Source: CALCLY01 sp900552775
GTDB lineage: Bacteria; Bacillota; Clostridia; UMGS1883; UMGS1540
Assembly (NCBI GenBank): GCA_937966555.1
Contig: CALCLY010000022.1
Location: forward strand, 1-64,000
Reading direction: 5' to 3'
Length of the DNA: 64,000 bases
Below, piece after piece: positions 19,249 to 28,057 of this stretch. Position 1 is the stretch's first letter; each line of letters opens with the position of its first letter. The notes below the pieces were generated by a model, which made no database searches, had not been told where the DNA came from, and was given only the letters and a program-made list of their open reading frames with translations. Position numbers and translations under genes: made by a program.

Positions 19249-21141
19249 TTACCTGCCCCACGCTGTAGATGTTAAAAGCCAATCATTAAAATAAACTGGC
19301 TCATCACCTGACACAACAGGCAATCGTTTCTCTTCAAGCTCTTCAATTTTATCTATGCTTCCGTTTATAAATTCATTTAAACAATACAGAAGAGTCTCAA
19401 GTCTTAAAAGAAGCGTTCCGTATCTTCTCTCCAAAACTTCCCAGCCATAAGATTTATGCCTTGCAAACCAAAGAGTTCTGTTAGCTTTCCATGTTTCTCT
19501 GATAAGAGCTAAAAGAGGCACAACAGAGGTATTGCAGATTTGATGTAAAGCTTTTTTATCTTTATTTGCATATGCTGTCATAATGTCTTCCGCAAGACTG
19601 CACTTTGCTCTCAGCGTATCGCAAAGAGACACATAAAACTTTTGTGTAACTTCATATTCGCCGTGCGTTACAACACTGCCGATTTTTTTCATACATTCTG
19701 AAAAATGTGCGGGATAATCAAGTTTTGAAAGTTCCGTATCAAAAAGTCCCGCCGGAACATCCTGCCACATTAGATATTTGGAAGGATTCGACATGCTTTT
19801 ACCGCCGCAATCAAGAATTATTTCATCAGAATTTTCTTCGAGTTTGTATTCTCGCATCGGCGAATCGATTTTCGCAATATTTAAAATCAGTTCCGCCGGA
19901 CATTTGCAGCAAACTGAAAATCTTTCCGCCGCGTCTTTTGGTGTTGCCTTTTTGTTATACATATGCTCTGCATAAAACTGATAACCCAAAAGAGTGCACA
20001 TATAATCTCTTTCCGGAGAATCATCACCCCAAGTTGTAAGAAACACTTCTCTCAATCCGAGATTTTTTGCCGCAGCAAGTGCCGCATCGGACGCTGCAAA
20101 TGTATGCGAATAATTAACGCAAAAACCATGCCAATCATGAACGGCACCGGCAAACCATGTTTTTCTTCCGGTATCCGTGTGAGCTTTTAGTCTTTCTTCA
20201 AGTTTTTTTGTGTCTGTCATACTGTAATTTGCTTCCACAAGCTCAACATTTTCGGGTATCCTCTGTGCAACATCTGCCGGAATTTCTTTATTGTCAAGCG
20301 CATAACCGCTTGCGGAACCGCGCAGTCTAAAAAACATATCAGACCATATAAGCGGTGTTTTCCCTATTGATTTACAGGTATCGCTGACCTTTTCAAGGTG
20401 TTCAAGAAAAATATCTATTCTGTTTCTGTAACCATGAATACGGCGATATTCACCCGAACCCAAAGACATTGTTTCGTCAAAGCCTATATGTATTCTGTCA
20501 GACGTGAAACACTCGGAAATATTTTTAATGCATGCTTCTATAAAACTATATGTTTCTTTTTTACCAACCAAAAGGCAGTCATCAGTGTCTTTAATATTTC
20601 CGAAGCTCTCCCATCTAAGCGTATTTGAAAGATGACCTATGGTTTGTATTGCCGGTATAACTTCAATGCCGAGAATTGAAGCATATCTGTCTATATCACG
20701 CAGTTCCTCTTTGGTATACCTGCCTCGCATATATCCGAAATAAGGATACTCCGGAACAGTATAGGATTCCTCAAAATACATCATCAGCATATTAAGCCCC
20801 ATAAGGCTCATTTTCCGCAAGATACTCTTAATTGTTCCTGTTTTTAAAAGAGCACCGTGCGACAAATCTATCATGGCACCGCATGTGTCAAAATTTTTTT
20901 TCTCTTTTTTCTCGAAAAATCCTTCTTTTTTTTGCAAAAAAAAGGAAAACATTCTGAAAAAATCGGATTTATCATTATAATGTATTTCTGCTTTTTCGTC
21001 CGAAATACTAATCGAAATATCTCTATCGTGAATCGCTTTAAGAAAAATTCCGTCGTCCGACAATTCAAAACCATAGTCTTCGGAAAGCAGCTCAAGTCCC
21101 TCCGATATTAAATTTGTATCTCCCTGTAAATTAATTTTCAT
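19249..21141 (-). CDS. GH20-like beta-hexosaminidase
   Basis: 630 residues, cytoplasmic. The TIM barrel starts near residue 85 (CGAMIDLSHGALL). The catalytic Asp-Glu pair lies in RIHIGFDETMSLG (Asp222-Glu223), as in GH20 and close relatives. The helical C-terminal region (~400-630) has a conserved W-x-x-N-R-T-L-W-F-A-R-H segment seen in GH20-related enzymes. It probably removes N-acetylhexosamine residues from oligosaccharides. The start follows AAAAGGAGAGG. It lies 105 bases upstream of the GH35 gene on the same strand, a probable two-gene unit. Confidence 0.85.
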   Translation of the reverse strand: MKINLQGDTNLISEGLELLSEDYGFELSDDGIFLKAIHDRDISISISDEKAEIHYNDKSDFFRMFSFFLQKKEGFFEKKEKKNFDTCGAMIDLSHGALLKTGTIKSILRKMSLMGLNMLMMYFEESYTVPEYPYFGYMRGRYTKEELRDIDRYASILGIEVIPAIQTIGHLSNTLRWESFGNIKDTDDCLLVGKKETYSFIEACIKNISECFTSDRIHIGFDETMSLGSGEYRRIHGYRNRIDIFLEHLEKVSDTCKSIGKTPLIWSDMFFRLRGSASGYALDNKEIPADVAQRIPENVELVEANYSMTDTKKLEERLKAHTDTGRKTWFAGAVHDWHGFCVNYSHTFAASDAALAAAKNLGLREVFLTTWGDDSPERDYMCTLLGYQFYAEHMYNKKATPKDAAERFSVCCKCPAELILNIAKIDSPMREYKLEENSDEIILDCGGKSMSNPSKYLMWQDVPAGLFDTELSKLDYPAHFSECMKKIGSVVTHGEYEVTQKFYVSLCDTLRAKCSLAEDIMTAYANKDKKALHQICNTSVVPLLALIRETWKANRTLWFARHKSYGWEVLERRYGTLLLRLETLLYCLNEFINGSIDKIEELEEKRLPVVSGDEPVYFNDWLLTSTAWGR

Positions 21142-21165
21142 TTTCCTCTCCTTTTGTTGATGATC

Positions 21166-21637
21166 CTAAATATCCGGTTCAGCTCCACCCGGAAAGCTCG
21201 TTTTTAAGCTGAATATCGCCCGGACTGTTTTCACTGTTTTTAAGCGGAACCATATATACCTCAACCGCAGTGCTGCCGCGGCAAACAAAACGCCGCCGTT
21301 GCATACAAAATTCCAATTTGAGCCTATTCTCGACCAATCGGTATCGCAATAATGCTCTTTATACTCTTTAAGAGCCGGATAAAGCGCAAAATCAGCAAGT
21401 ACTTTTTTTCTTTTTTCTCTTAAATTCTCGCCGTTATATGTAACGTTTATATCATCATAAAGCCAGTCAATTCCGAGTGCCATGCCGCGCGCGATAGCCG
21501 TTGTATCAAGGAAATGCTTTTTAGCGTTCCAATCTGCAAACGATGCCGCGTGAAAAAAATATTTCATTTGCAGAACAATTAATAATCATTAACGAAGCAA
21601 GTATAAGGAAAACAGCAATTTTATTTATAGCTTTCAT
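21166..21637 (-). pseudogene. Heparinase II/III-type lyase remnant
   Basis: An ATG at 21637 after AAGGGG begins a signal-peptide-like sequence (MKAINKIAVFLILASLMI). Around 21565 the reading moves into another frame encoding DWNAKKHFLDTTAIARGMALG...DWLYDD...SNWNFVCNGG. This matches the barrel of the intact lyase at 7495 (DWNPSHYLDTSEIAAGIAVGYDWMYD...ENWNIICNS). After ~130 residues the similarity stops, so most of the barrel and all of the beta domain are gone. It is an internally deleted, frameshifted copy of a secreted lyase. It lies directly upstream of the GH20 gene, whose promoter may now sit inside it. Confidence 0.75.
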
Positions 21638-21784
21638 TAATAATACCCCTTCCCGTATCATATCTCATTTATATCATAACACTTTTCAAATATTAAGTAA
21701 ATATTTTGGATAAATATCATTTGTCGTTAGATTACGCCCTTAACTTGGATTTTAAACAAAATTAATTAAATCACATTTAAAAAT

Positions 21785-21813
21785 TTGACAAATAGTTGAA
21801 AAGAAGATATAAT
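21785..21813 (+). promoter_or_regulatory. Promoter of AraC regulator
   Basis: TTGACA at 21785-21790, a 17-base spacer and TATAAT at 21808-21813. Transcription would start near 21820, placing the GAGGTGAG ribosome site almost at the 5' end. This fixes the start codon at 21832. Confidence 0.85.
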
Positions 21814-21831
21814 AAATACGAGGTGAGAATA

Positions 21832-22665
21832 ATGCGGCAGGTCGCTGAAACAAATGTTAAAATGAACAATAAAATTTTACATGAAGGGGAAAAAACATAT
21901 TTTTACGAAGACAGCTGTCACTTTCCGAATGCGGGAGTTATACACTCCCACGACTGTATATGTATTGAAATATTAGTAAGCGGAAAAGCTATTAACAGAA
22001 TGCACAATGCCGATACCGTAATGACGCCGGGTTCTGCCGTAATGCTTTCCCAGATTGATTTCCATCAGGTTATAATCCCGGAAAAATCATCGTTTATTTA
22101 TTTGGCATTTGATGAAAACATTATTTCCAAAGACATCAATACTCTTTGGGGTGTAGACCGCCACCCGGTCACGGTTCATTTTGAACCTTCCGAATTCAGG
22201 TATATTTTGTATCTTTCCGAAGAGCTTATTGCCGAAAGCAATTCAAATAACAAATACCGTGACGAAGTTATTTCCTCGGCGCTGTCCTTTATTGTTGCCA
22301 AAATATTGCGTGCCGCTCCCGAAAATTCAATTGTTCCGGAGCGCGACACGCGTATAAACGATATGCTTGATCTGCTCACATACATAAGATGCCATTTCAA
22401 GGAAAAGCTTACTCTCGGAAAGCTTTCAAAAATCGCAAATTTCAGCCCAAATTATTTATGTTCGGCATTTAAAAAGAATGTCGGTGTGTCTCTTCGCTAT
22501 CATTTACAGACGCTGCGTCTTAATTATGCGCTTAATCTTGTTAAAATGACAGATATGTCCATTTCGGAGATATGTCATGAAAGCGGATTTGAATCCGTAT
22601 CGCATTTCAGCAAAATTTTTAAAGAGACCTTCGGAAATTCACCGTCATATTACAGAAAGGATTAA
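21832..22665 (+). CDS. AraC-family regulator with cupin sensor domain
   Basis: 277 residues from the ATG at 21832, after GAGGTGAG; the longer frame from 21796 begins inside the promoter. Residues ~25-110 form a cupin-type ligand-binding domain (H-S-H-D near residue 40). The C-terminal two HTH motifs are TLGKLSKIANFSPNYLCSAF and SISEICHESGFESVSHFSKIF. It is likely a sugar-responsive activator of adjacent glycan genes. The next gene, another AraC regulator, converges and ends 8 bases away. Confidence 0.9.
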   Translation: MRQVAETNVKMNNKILHEGEKTYFYEDSCHFPNAGVIHSHDCICIEILVSGKAINRMHNADTVMTPGSAVMLSQIDFHQVIIPEKSSFIYLAFDENIISKDINTLWGVDRHPVTVHFEPSEFRYILYLSEELIAESNSNNKYRDEVISSALSFIVAKILRAAPENSIVPERDTRINDMLDLLTYIRCHFKEKLTLGKLSKIANFSPNYLCSAFKKNVGVSLRYHLQTLRLNYALNLVKMTDMSISEICHESGFESVSHFSKIFKETFGNSPSYYRKD

Positions 22666-22673
22666 TATCGCTT

Positions 22674-23441
22674 TTAGTAATTCTGCGGATTACTCCGCAC
22701 ATTAGCTCTCCATTCACTCGGCGAAACACCGTTTTTTCTTACAAACAGCCTGTAATAATGCGAGTAATTATTAAAACCGCATTCAAACATAATTTCTTCA
22801 CTTGTTTTAGAGGTTGACTCGAGCAAATTCATACACTTACGAATCTTAAGCTCATTTACAAAATCAGCCGGCGTTTTTCCGTACTTTTCTTTAAATTTAT
22901 TAATAATATGATTTTTACTGTAACTTAAATTCTTTGATGCTTTTTCCAATGTGACTCCGTTTGTATATTCGCGGCATAAATACTCATATATAATATCCGC
23001 AGTATCTTTTTGCGCTTCATCTTTTTGTAAAGCCAACAGAATATTATAAAAAATGGCGGTACATTCGGTATATGACTTCCCTCCGTGTGAAGCTTCGTCG
23101 AGTTTTTTCATAAGTTCTTTGATATCTTCATACGAGAAATTTCCGCGTCCCGGCAAAACACTGCCGTCATCTCCCCATGGAGCTGAAAAATGCACATACA
23201 AATAGCTTGGGCTGAGACTTTCAATATCTCCCCTTTGATATAAATTCGCCTTCTGTATGTAGTATTCGCCTTTTTTAACTTCGATTTCATTTCCGTTTTC
23301 GGAAAAGCGCAAAACTCCGTCAAAAACAAGCAGCAGCACATCATCTTTGCAAACCCTGTTTACATGGTGCTCTTTTTTCTCAAAATACCGAAACGAAGCG
23401 TGTTTATAAAGTATCGGTTTATTAAAATCTATTCCTGTCAT
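22674..23441 (-). CDS. AraC-family regulator, divergent from GH127
   Basis: 255 residues. A small N-terminal cupin-like domain (~15-95) is followed by the double HTH: TLEKASKNLSYSKNHIINKF, then TSEEIMFECGFNNYSHYYRLF ending P-S-E-W-R. The ATG follows AAGGTGA. It is transcribed divergently from the GH127 gene at 23556 with 114 bases between, so the GH127 gene is its most likely target. Confidence 0.9.
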   Translation of the reverse strand: MTGIDFNKPILYKHASFRYFEKKEHHVNRVCKDDVLLLVFDGVLRFSENGNEIEVKKGEYYIQKANLYQRGDIESLSPSYLYVHFSAPWGDDGSVLPGRGNFSYEDIKELMKKLDEASHGGKSYTECTAIFYNILLALQKDEAQKDTADIIYEYLCREYTNGVTLEKASKNLSYSKNHIINKFKEKYGKTPADFVNELKIRKCMNLLESTSKTSEEIMFECGFNNYSHYYRLFVRKNGVSPSEWRANVRSNPQNY

Positions 23442-23555
23442 ACAATCACCTTTTTAAAAATATCAGAAAAATGTGATATTGTCAATGTTATTTGTGAAAT
23501 ATTCAATTATTTTTTAATTTTAAATATGATATTGTATATGTAAAGGAGTGATTTT

Positions 23556-25358
23556 TTGAAATACGCAAATTATAAAAATGTTGAACTTACAGACGGCTTT
23601 TGGAAAGCAAAACAAGCTTTAAACAGCAGAGTCACAATTGAGGAAGTGTGGAAAAGATTTTACGAGTCCGGAAGAATTGCCGCATTTGATTTTTCATGGA
23701 AAGAAGGAATGGAAAAAAAGCCGAATGTTTTCTGGGATTCCGATGTTGCAAAATGGATTGAAGGTGCATCATATATAATTGCAAAAAACGGTTCAAAAAC
23801 CCTTATTGCGAGAATAGAAAGTATAATTGACAAAATAGAAGAGCACCAATTTTCTGACGGCTATTTTAACACATATTACGGCGTGTGTGAGCCTGAAAAC
23901 AGATTTACCGTCCGTAACAATCATGAGCTTTATTGCGCCGGTCATATGTTTGAAGCCGCAACGGCATATTTTGAGGCACCCGGTCGCGACAGATTTTTAA
24001 AATGCATGGAAAAGTATGCTGATTGTATCGAAAAAACTTTCGCTGAAGATAAAAGCGCCGGATTTATCACACCGGGTCACCCCGAAATCGAGCTCGCGCT
24101 CATAAGGATGTATAATACTACAAAGAAGATAAAATATTTAAATCTTGCAGAATTTTTTATTGAAAACAGAGGAAAACACGGCGAAAACCTGACCGAGAAC
24201 ACCAAACCGCCCTACGCACAGGACGATTTGCCTGCGCGCGAGCTTCACGAAGCTTTGGGTCACGCGGTAAGAGCTTGTTACTTCTATAAAGCTATGGCAG
24301 ATATGGCGTATTTAAAAAAAGACTCCGGGCTTTTTTCGGCATGCAAAAATATTTATGAAGATATAACAAACAAAAAAATGTATATAACCGGCGGCATCGG
24401 CTCTGCAAGCGTCGGAGAAACATTCACTTTACCTTATGATTTGCCGAATGCGTCTGCATATTGCGAAACGTGTGCGGCAATTTCAATGGCAATGTTTTGC
24501 CGAAGCATGGCACAAAACAATAACTGTTCATCATATGCGGATATAATAGAACGCGAAATCTATAACGGCATCTTAAGCGGAATATCACTTGACGGGAAAT
24601 CATTTTTTTATGAAAACCCTCTTGAAATAGATTTGAAAAACTATATACGAAACACTTCAACAATAAATAACTTGCATTACCCCAATCCGAGACGTCAAAA
24701 ATTATTTGAATGCTCATGCTGCCCTCCTAATATCAGCAGATTTTTAGCATCAATAGGTGAATATATTTACGCCGCGGAAGGCGATACGGTTTTTGTCAAT
24801 CAGTTTGCAGACAGTACTCTTTCTCTCGGAAAAATCAATGTGGTTCAAAAAACCGATTATCCTAAAAGCGGAATAGTTAATATTAAAGCCAAAGGCGTAA
24901 AATGCATTATGGTGAGAATTCCTTCGTGGTGTGAAAATTACACTGTAAACTGCCCATACTCCGTATCAATGGGATATATAAAAATAGAAAAACCCGTTTC
25001 TTTTACGGTTGATTTTAAAATGGAGCCGAAAATTATATACAGTAATCCGGAAATTTACTCAAACGTCGGCAAAGCAGCCGTTTCTCTCGGCCCTATAATA
25101 TATTGCAGCGAAGGTATCGATAATACCGAAAACCTCCATTCTCTCTATATAAACAGGCATGGCGAATTTAATGTAAATTTCAGCGAGGATTACGGTTTGA
25201 ATACCGTTATTGCGGACGGACTTCGCATTACGGATTCACAATCTCTTTACAGCAGTACTAAGCCGCAATTTGTAAAAACAAAGATTAAAATGATTCCTTA
25301 TTCATGCTTTGCAAACAGGGAAAAAACAAATATGCTCGTATGGCATAATATATGCTGA
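23556..25358 (+). CDS. GH127 beta-L-arabinofuranosidase
   Basis: 600 residues, cytoplasmic, the (alpha/alpha)6 barrel formerly DUF1680. Residues matching the zinc-thiolate centre of the characterised Bifidobacterium enzyme HypBA1 are present: Glu288 (G-E-T-F), Glu304 and Cys306 (C-E-T-C) and the Cys388-Cys389 pair (ECSCCPPN), one of which is the nucleophile. It releases terminal beta-L-arabinofuranose from plant glycoproteins or related glycans; other GH127 members act on different sugars, so specificity is inferred. The TTG start lies seven bases after AAAGGAG. Divergent from the AraC regulator at 22674. Confidence 0.9.
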   Translation: MKYANYKNVELTDGFWKAKQALNSRVTIEEVWKRFYESGRIAAFDFSWKEGMEKKPNVFWDSDVAKWIEGASYIIAKNGSKTLIARIESIIDKIEEHQFSDGYFNTYYGVCEPENRFTVRNNHELYCAGHMFEAATAYFEAPGRDRFLKCMEKYADCIEKTFAEDKSAGFITPGHPEIELALIRMYNTTKKIKYLNLAEFFIENRGKHGENLTENTKPPYAQDDLPARELHEALGHAVRACYFYKAMADMAYLKKDSGLFSACKNIYEDITNKKMYITGGIGSASVGETFTLPYDLPNASAYCETCAAISMAMFCRSMAQNNNCSSYADIIEREIYNGILSGISLDGKSFFYENPLEIDLKNYIRNTSTINNLHYPNPRRQKLFECSCCPPNISRFLASIGEYIYAAEGDTVFVNQFADSTLSLGKINVVQKTDYPKSGIVNIKAKGVKCIMVRIPSWCENYTVNCPYSVSMGYIKIEKPVSFTVDFKMEPKIIYSNPEIYSNVGKAAVSLGPIIYCSEGIDNTENLHSLYINRHGEFNVNFSEDYGLNTVIADGLRITDSQSLYSSTKPQFVKTKIKMIPYSCFANREKTNMLVWHNIC

Positions 25359-25421
25359 TGTTTATAAAAATAAACGGTCTGTAGCTAACGGCATCTTCGG
25401 TTTGGCATTCATGGAGAAGTT

Positions 25422-25960
25422 TCAAAAAGACTTCCCGTCAACGGCTTTATACTTACCGTGTATAATTGTTGATATTACATTCCATGAATACTTGCTTCCG
25501 GCAGACCCCCAATCATGTTTATATTTAATCTGATCTGCCGGGATTGTCTCATACCACGGACCCTGGAAGTCATCAAATCTGTCACCGTATAAAATATAAC
25601 CGGGTTTTGAAGAATTCATTGCAAAAACCTTGAATATACCGTCTATTTCGTTCATGGAATTTACGCTTATTCTCAAAACGTCGCCCTGCTCAACAGAATC
25701 GAGATCCTTGCTCGTGATTCTGCTGTAATCAAATGTCCATGACCTGTATTTATTCTGATAACAGCCGTAAATCTTTTTAACAATCTGTCCGTCTTCATCT
25801 ATTGCGGTTGTAATTTTACCAACAAGCATAAAGTCAAAAAGAGGATTGCCCGGCGTTGATATGCCGCACTTATTGCGCCGGAATTTGCATTGTCGCTTTT
25901 AACATCAGAAAAATCTGTGTCGCAAGGAGTAAATTCGGCATCGGCTCCCGTAATCTTCAT
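25422..25960 (-). pseudogene. SLH surface-protein remnant
   Basis: Two out-of-frame pieces on the minus strand. The first (from 25960) reads an SLH repeat: FTPCDTDFSDVKSDNANSG, then AISAAYQ. Near 25860 the reading shifts to a frame giving DEDGQIVKKIYG...GDVLRISVNSMNEIDGIFKVF...HGKYKAVDG, which matches the C-terminal domain of the SLH protein at 14355. The middle of the protein is missing. It abuts the truncated ISL3 transposase, so insertion and deletion probably broke it. Confidence 0.7.
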
Positions 25961-26445
25961 TGCTTTAAACAGGCGATAAGCTCGGCTTGGCTTCTGCACG
26001 GCAGAATATCAAGGACACGCTTGGAGGCAGGGTCTGTAATGATAGCCTGATACTTTTCTTTGCCGGTATTTCCTTTGAATTCATCTATCGCAAAGACCCG
26101 AGCTAGCTTCTTAGGACGTGATATAGTCAAAAAATCAAATACTCGTATTATAGTAGATACTGATAAATTAAGCTCTCTGGCAACAGATGTAAAATAATAC
26201 TCGCTGCGTAGTTTTTCAAATATATGAGCCACTAATCTGCTTGTCATTCGGTGATATTTCGGCACAAACGGATGTTCTTCGGCAAATCGTTTCCCGCAAT
26301 GAGGACATACATATCTTCTTTGTCTGTAATTTAGAATGATTTTCATGCCAAATGCAGGAATATCCTTGATAAGCCGATTTCGGTAATCATGAACATACGA
26401 AGTTTCAGCACAGCAGCGAGGACAGGTATGTTGCTTTTTGGGCAT
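25957..26445 (-). mobile_element. Truncated ISL3-family transposase
   Basis: 162 residues of an ISL3-type (IS204/IS1001/IS1165) transposase N-terminus. It has a Cys4 zinc finger (C-P-R-C ... C-P-H-C near residues 8-11 and 48-51), an HTH region (LNLSVSTIIRVFDF) and the start of the catalytic domain with F-A-I-D-E-F-K-G, whose Asp is the first residue of the DDE triad. Full-length members have about 400 residues; here the frame ends just after RSQAELIACLKQ at the junction with the SLH remnant. Inactive. No terminal inverted repeats were found. Confidence 0.85.
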
Positions 26446-26790
26446 TTCTGCGGATTTATTGTTTGTTGTAACTTTTTTTACGATTACCTCTTGCTAATTA
26501 AGTAAAGACTGTGTATAATCTAAAGTGAGCATATTAACTCATCCCGTATTTTTTGTTTTGCGATTCCATTATACAGGATTACTCCCTTTTTTGCCTTGAA
26601 CTTCATCAAAAAATATTGTTTACAGGGTGCAGAGCAGTTTTGAAGGTCGGAGTTTAAGCTTTAGACAAGAAAACAGGCGGTCGTAATACTGACGTATACG
26701 ACCGCCTGTTTACGAAGTATAAACTTAAAGAACGGCTTTCAAAACCAATACTTCCTTATCAGGTTGTGGCTTTTATTATAGAGCCAAAAA
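26446..26790. other. Degenerate intergenic stretch with a long palindrome
   Basis: About 345 bases between the transposase fragment and the AraC tail. No open frame with a ribosome site is visible. It contains the 109-bp palindromic element described separately and otherwise A/T-rich sequence, probably residue of the broken insertion element. Confidence 0.5.
26637..26745. repeat. 109-bp imperfect palindrome
   Basis: Outer arms start GTTTTGAA and end TTCAAAAC. A second matched block is TTTAAG/CTTAAA. The inner arms AAACAGGCGGTCGTA (26671-26685) and TACGACCGCCTGTTT (26697-26711) are a perfect 15-bp stem with an 11-nt loop. It could be a miniature inverted-repeat element or an extended terminator. 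Confidence 0.65.
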
Positions 26791-26940
26791 ATGTTGCTTA
26801 CAGAAGATTTTTCCATCGAAGAAATAAGTGAAAAGCTTGGTTTTAATTCTACGTCATACTTCAGACGCACCTTTAAAAAATTTACTAAACAATCTCCGAG
26901 CGACTACAAAAAATCCATAAAATCAGATTTTAAATTGTAA
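26791..26940 (+). pseudogene. AraC-family regulator, C-terminal tail only
   Basis: 50 codons reading MLLTEDFSIEEISEKLGFNS, then TSYFRRTFKKFTKQSPSDYKK. This is the second helix-turn-helix of an AraC protein with its usual P-S-D-Y ending. The first HTH and sensor domain are missing, and upstream in frame there is a stop (TAG at 26779). It is not preceded by a ribosome binding site. A decayed gene at the edge of the insertion-element scar. Confidence 0.8.
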
Positions 26941-26982
26941 AAAATTTTATGACAAATATTTTCGTTCAAATATAAGATAAAT

Positions 26983-27020
26983 GAGGGTGCAGCAAAATGA
27001 AATTACTTTGCTGCACCCTC
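26983..27020 (-). terminator. Terminator of pfkA (bidirectional hairpin)
   Basis: GAGGGTGCAGCAAA and TTTGCTGCACCCTC form a perfect 14-bp stem with a 10-nt loop, 27 bases past the pfkA stop. Its core and loop are nearly identical to the hairpin at 62706-62739. Confidence 0.8.
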
Positions 27021-27047
27021 TTTATCTGCATTATAAGCCTTTAAAAA

Positions 27048-28034
27048 TTAAATTGAAATTTCGTGTGACATCTGATACAAATTGTCATCAAACTGTTTCT
27101 TCATTTCGAGTGCTTCTTTAATATCATAATCAACGATATCTTCACCATTCATAACGACAACTCTGTTACCGATTCCCTTTGCAATAAGATGAACCGCATA
27201 AACGCCCATTCTCGTTGCAATAATTCTGTCTTTTGCAGAAGGTGAACCTCCTCGCTGTACATAGCCTAAAACCGTAGTTTTTGTAACAACGCCCGTGGCA
27301 TCCTCGATGTCTTTTGCCATCTGCGTGATACCGCCCGGGTAATTTACGCCCTCGGCTACAAGCATTATAAAGTGCTTTTTACCTATACCGCGCGTAAACT
27401 GCATTCTTTCAACAATATCCTTCTTGAAATCAAGTTTTCTTTCGGGAACGAATATTGCCGTTGCTCCCGCCGCTATGCCCGCATGAAGAGCAAGATATCC
27501 GCAATGTCTGCCCATTACTTCAACAAGGCTGCATCTGTCATGCGAATGTGATGTATCGCGGATTTTATCCACGCTTTCAATTATTGTATTAAGAGCCGTG
27601 TCAACTCCGATTGTATAATCCGAGCAAACTATATCGTTGTCTATGGTTGCTGGAACGCCTATGCAGGGAATTCCCGCAAGAGACAACTCTCTCGCGCCGC
27701 GGAAAGAACCGTCACCGCCTATAACAACAAGACCATCCAGCCCAAACTGTTTACATGTTCTGACGCCGCGTTCAATGCCTTCGGACGTTTTAAACTCAGG
27801 GCATCTTGCGGAATAAAGCATTGTTCCGCCCCTGTGAAGAATCTCAGAAACCGAGCGAAGATCCATTTTAAAAAGATCGCCGGTTATAAGACCTTCGTAC
27901 CCTCTGTTAATTCCGAATACCTCAAGTCCCTTTGCAATGCCGCTTCTGCACACCGCACGTATTGCGGCATTCATTCCGGAAGCATCTCCGCCGCTTGTCA
28001 TAACACCTATTCGTTTCATTTCAGTTGTTTCCAT
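27048..28034 (-). CDS. pfkA: ATP-dependent 6-phosphofructokinase
   Basis: 328 residues, the usual bacterial PfkA length. Glycolytic phosphorylation of fructose 6-phosphate with ATP. The N-terminus has GVMTSGGDASGMNAAIRAV. The G-G-D-G-S motif (106-110) keeps the Gly that marks ATP use, and PATIDND (128-134) carries the catalytic Asp132 and a small residue (Ala129) where PPi enzymes have Lys. The ATG at 28034 follows GGAGATGG. It lies 23 bases downstream of the PPi-PFK gene, so both are probably on one mRNA. Confidence 0.95.
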   Translation of the reverse strand: METTEMKRIGVMTSGGDASGMNAAIRAVCRSGIAKGLEVFGINRGYEGLITGDLFKMDLRSVSEILHRGGTMLYSARCPEFKTSEGIERGVRTCKQFGLDGLVVIGGDGSFRGARELSLAGIPCIGVPATIDNDIVCSDYTIGVDTALNTIIESVDKIRDTSHSHDRCSLVEVMGRHCGYLALHAGIAAGATAIFVPERKLDFKKDIVERMQFTRGIGKKHFIMLVAEGVNYPGGITQMAKDIEDATGVVTKTTVLGYVQRGGSPSAKDRIIATRMGVYAVHLIAKGIGNRVVVMNGEDIVDYDIKEALEMKKQFDDNLYQMSHEISI

Positions 28035-28057
28035 AATACCATCTCCATGATACAGAA

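Noticed and set aside
21796..21831. Earlier start of the AraC regulator
   Set aside because: Those codons overlap the -35/-10 promoter; transcription begins after them.
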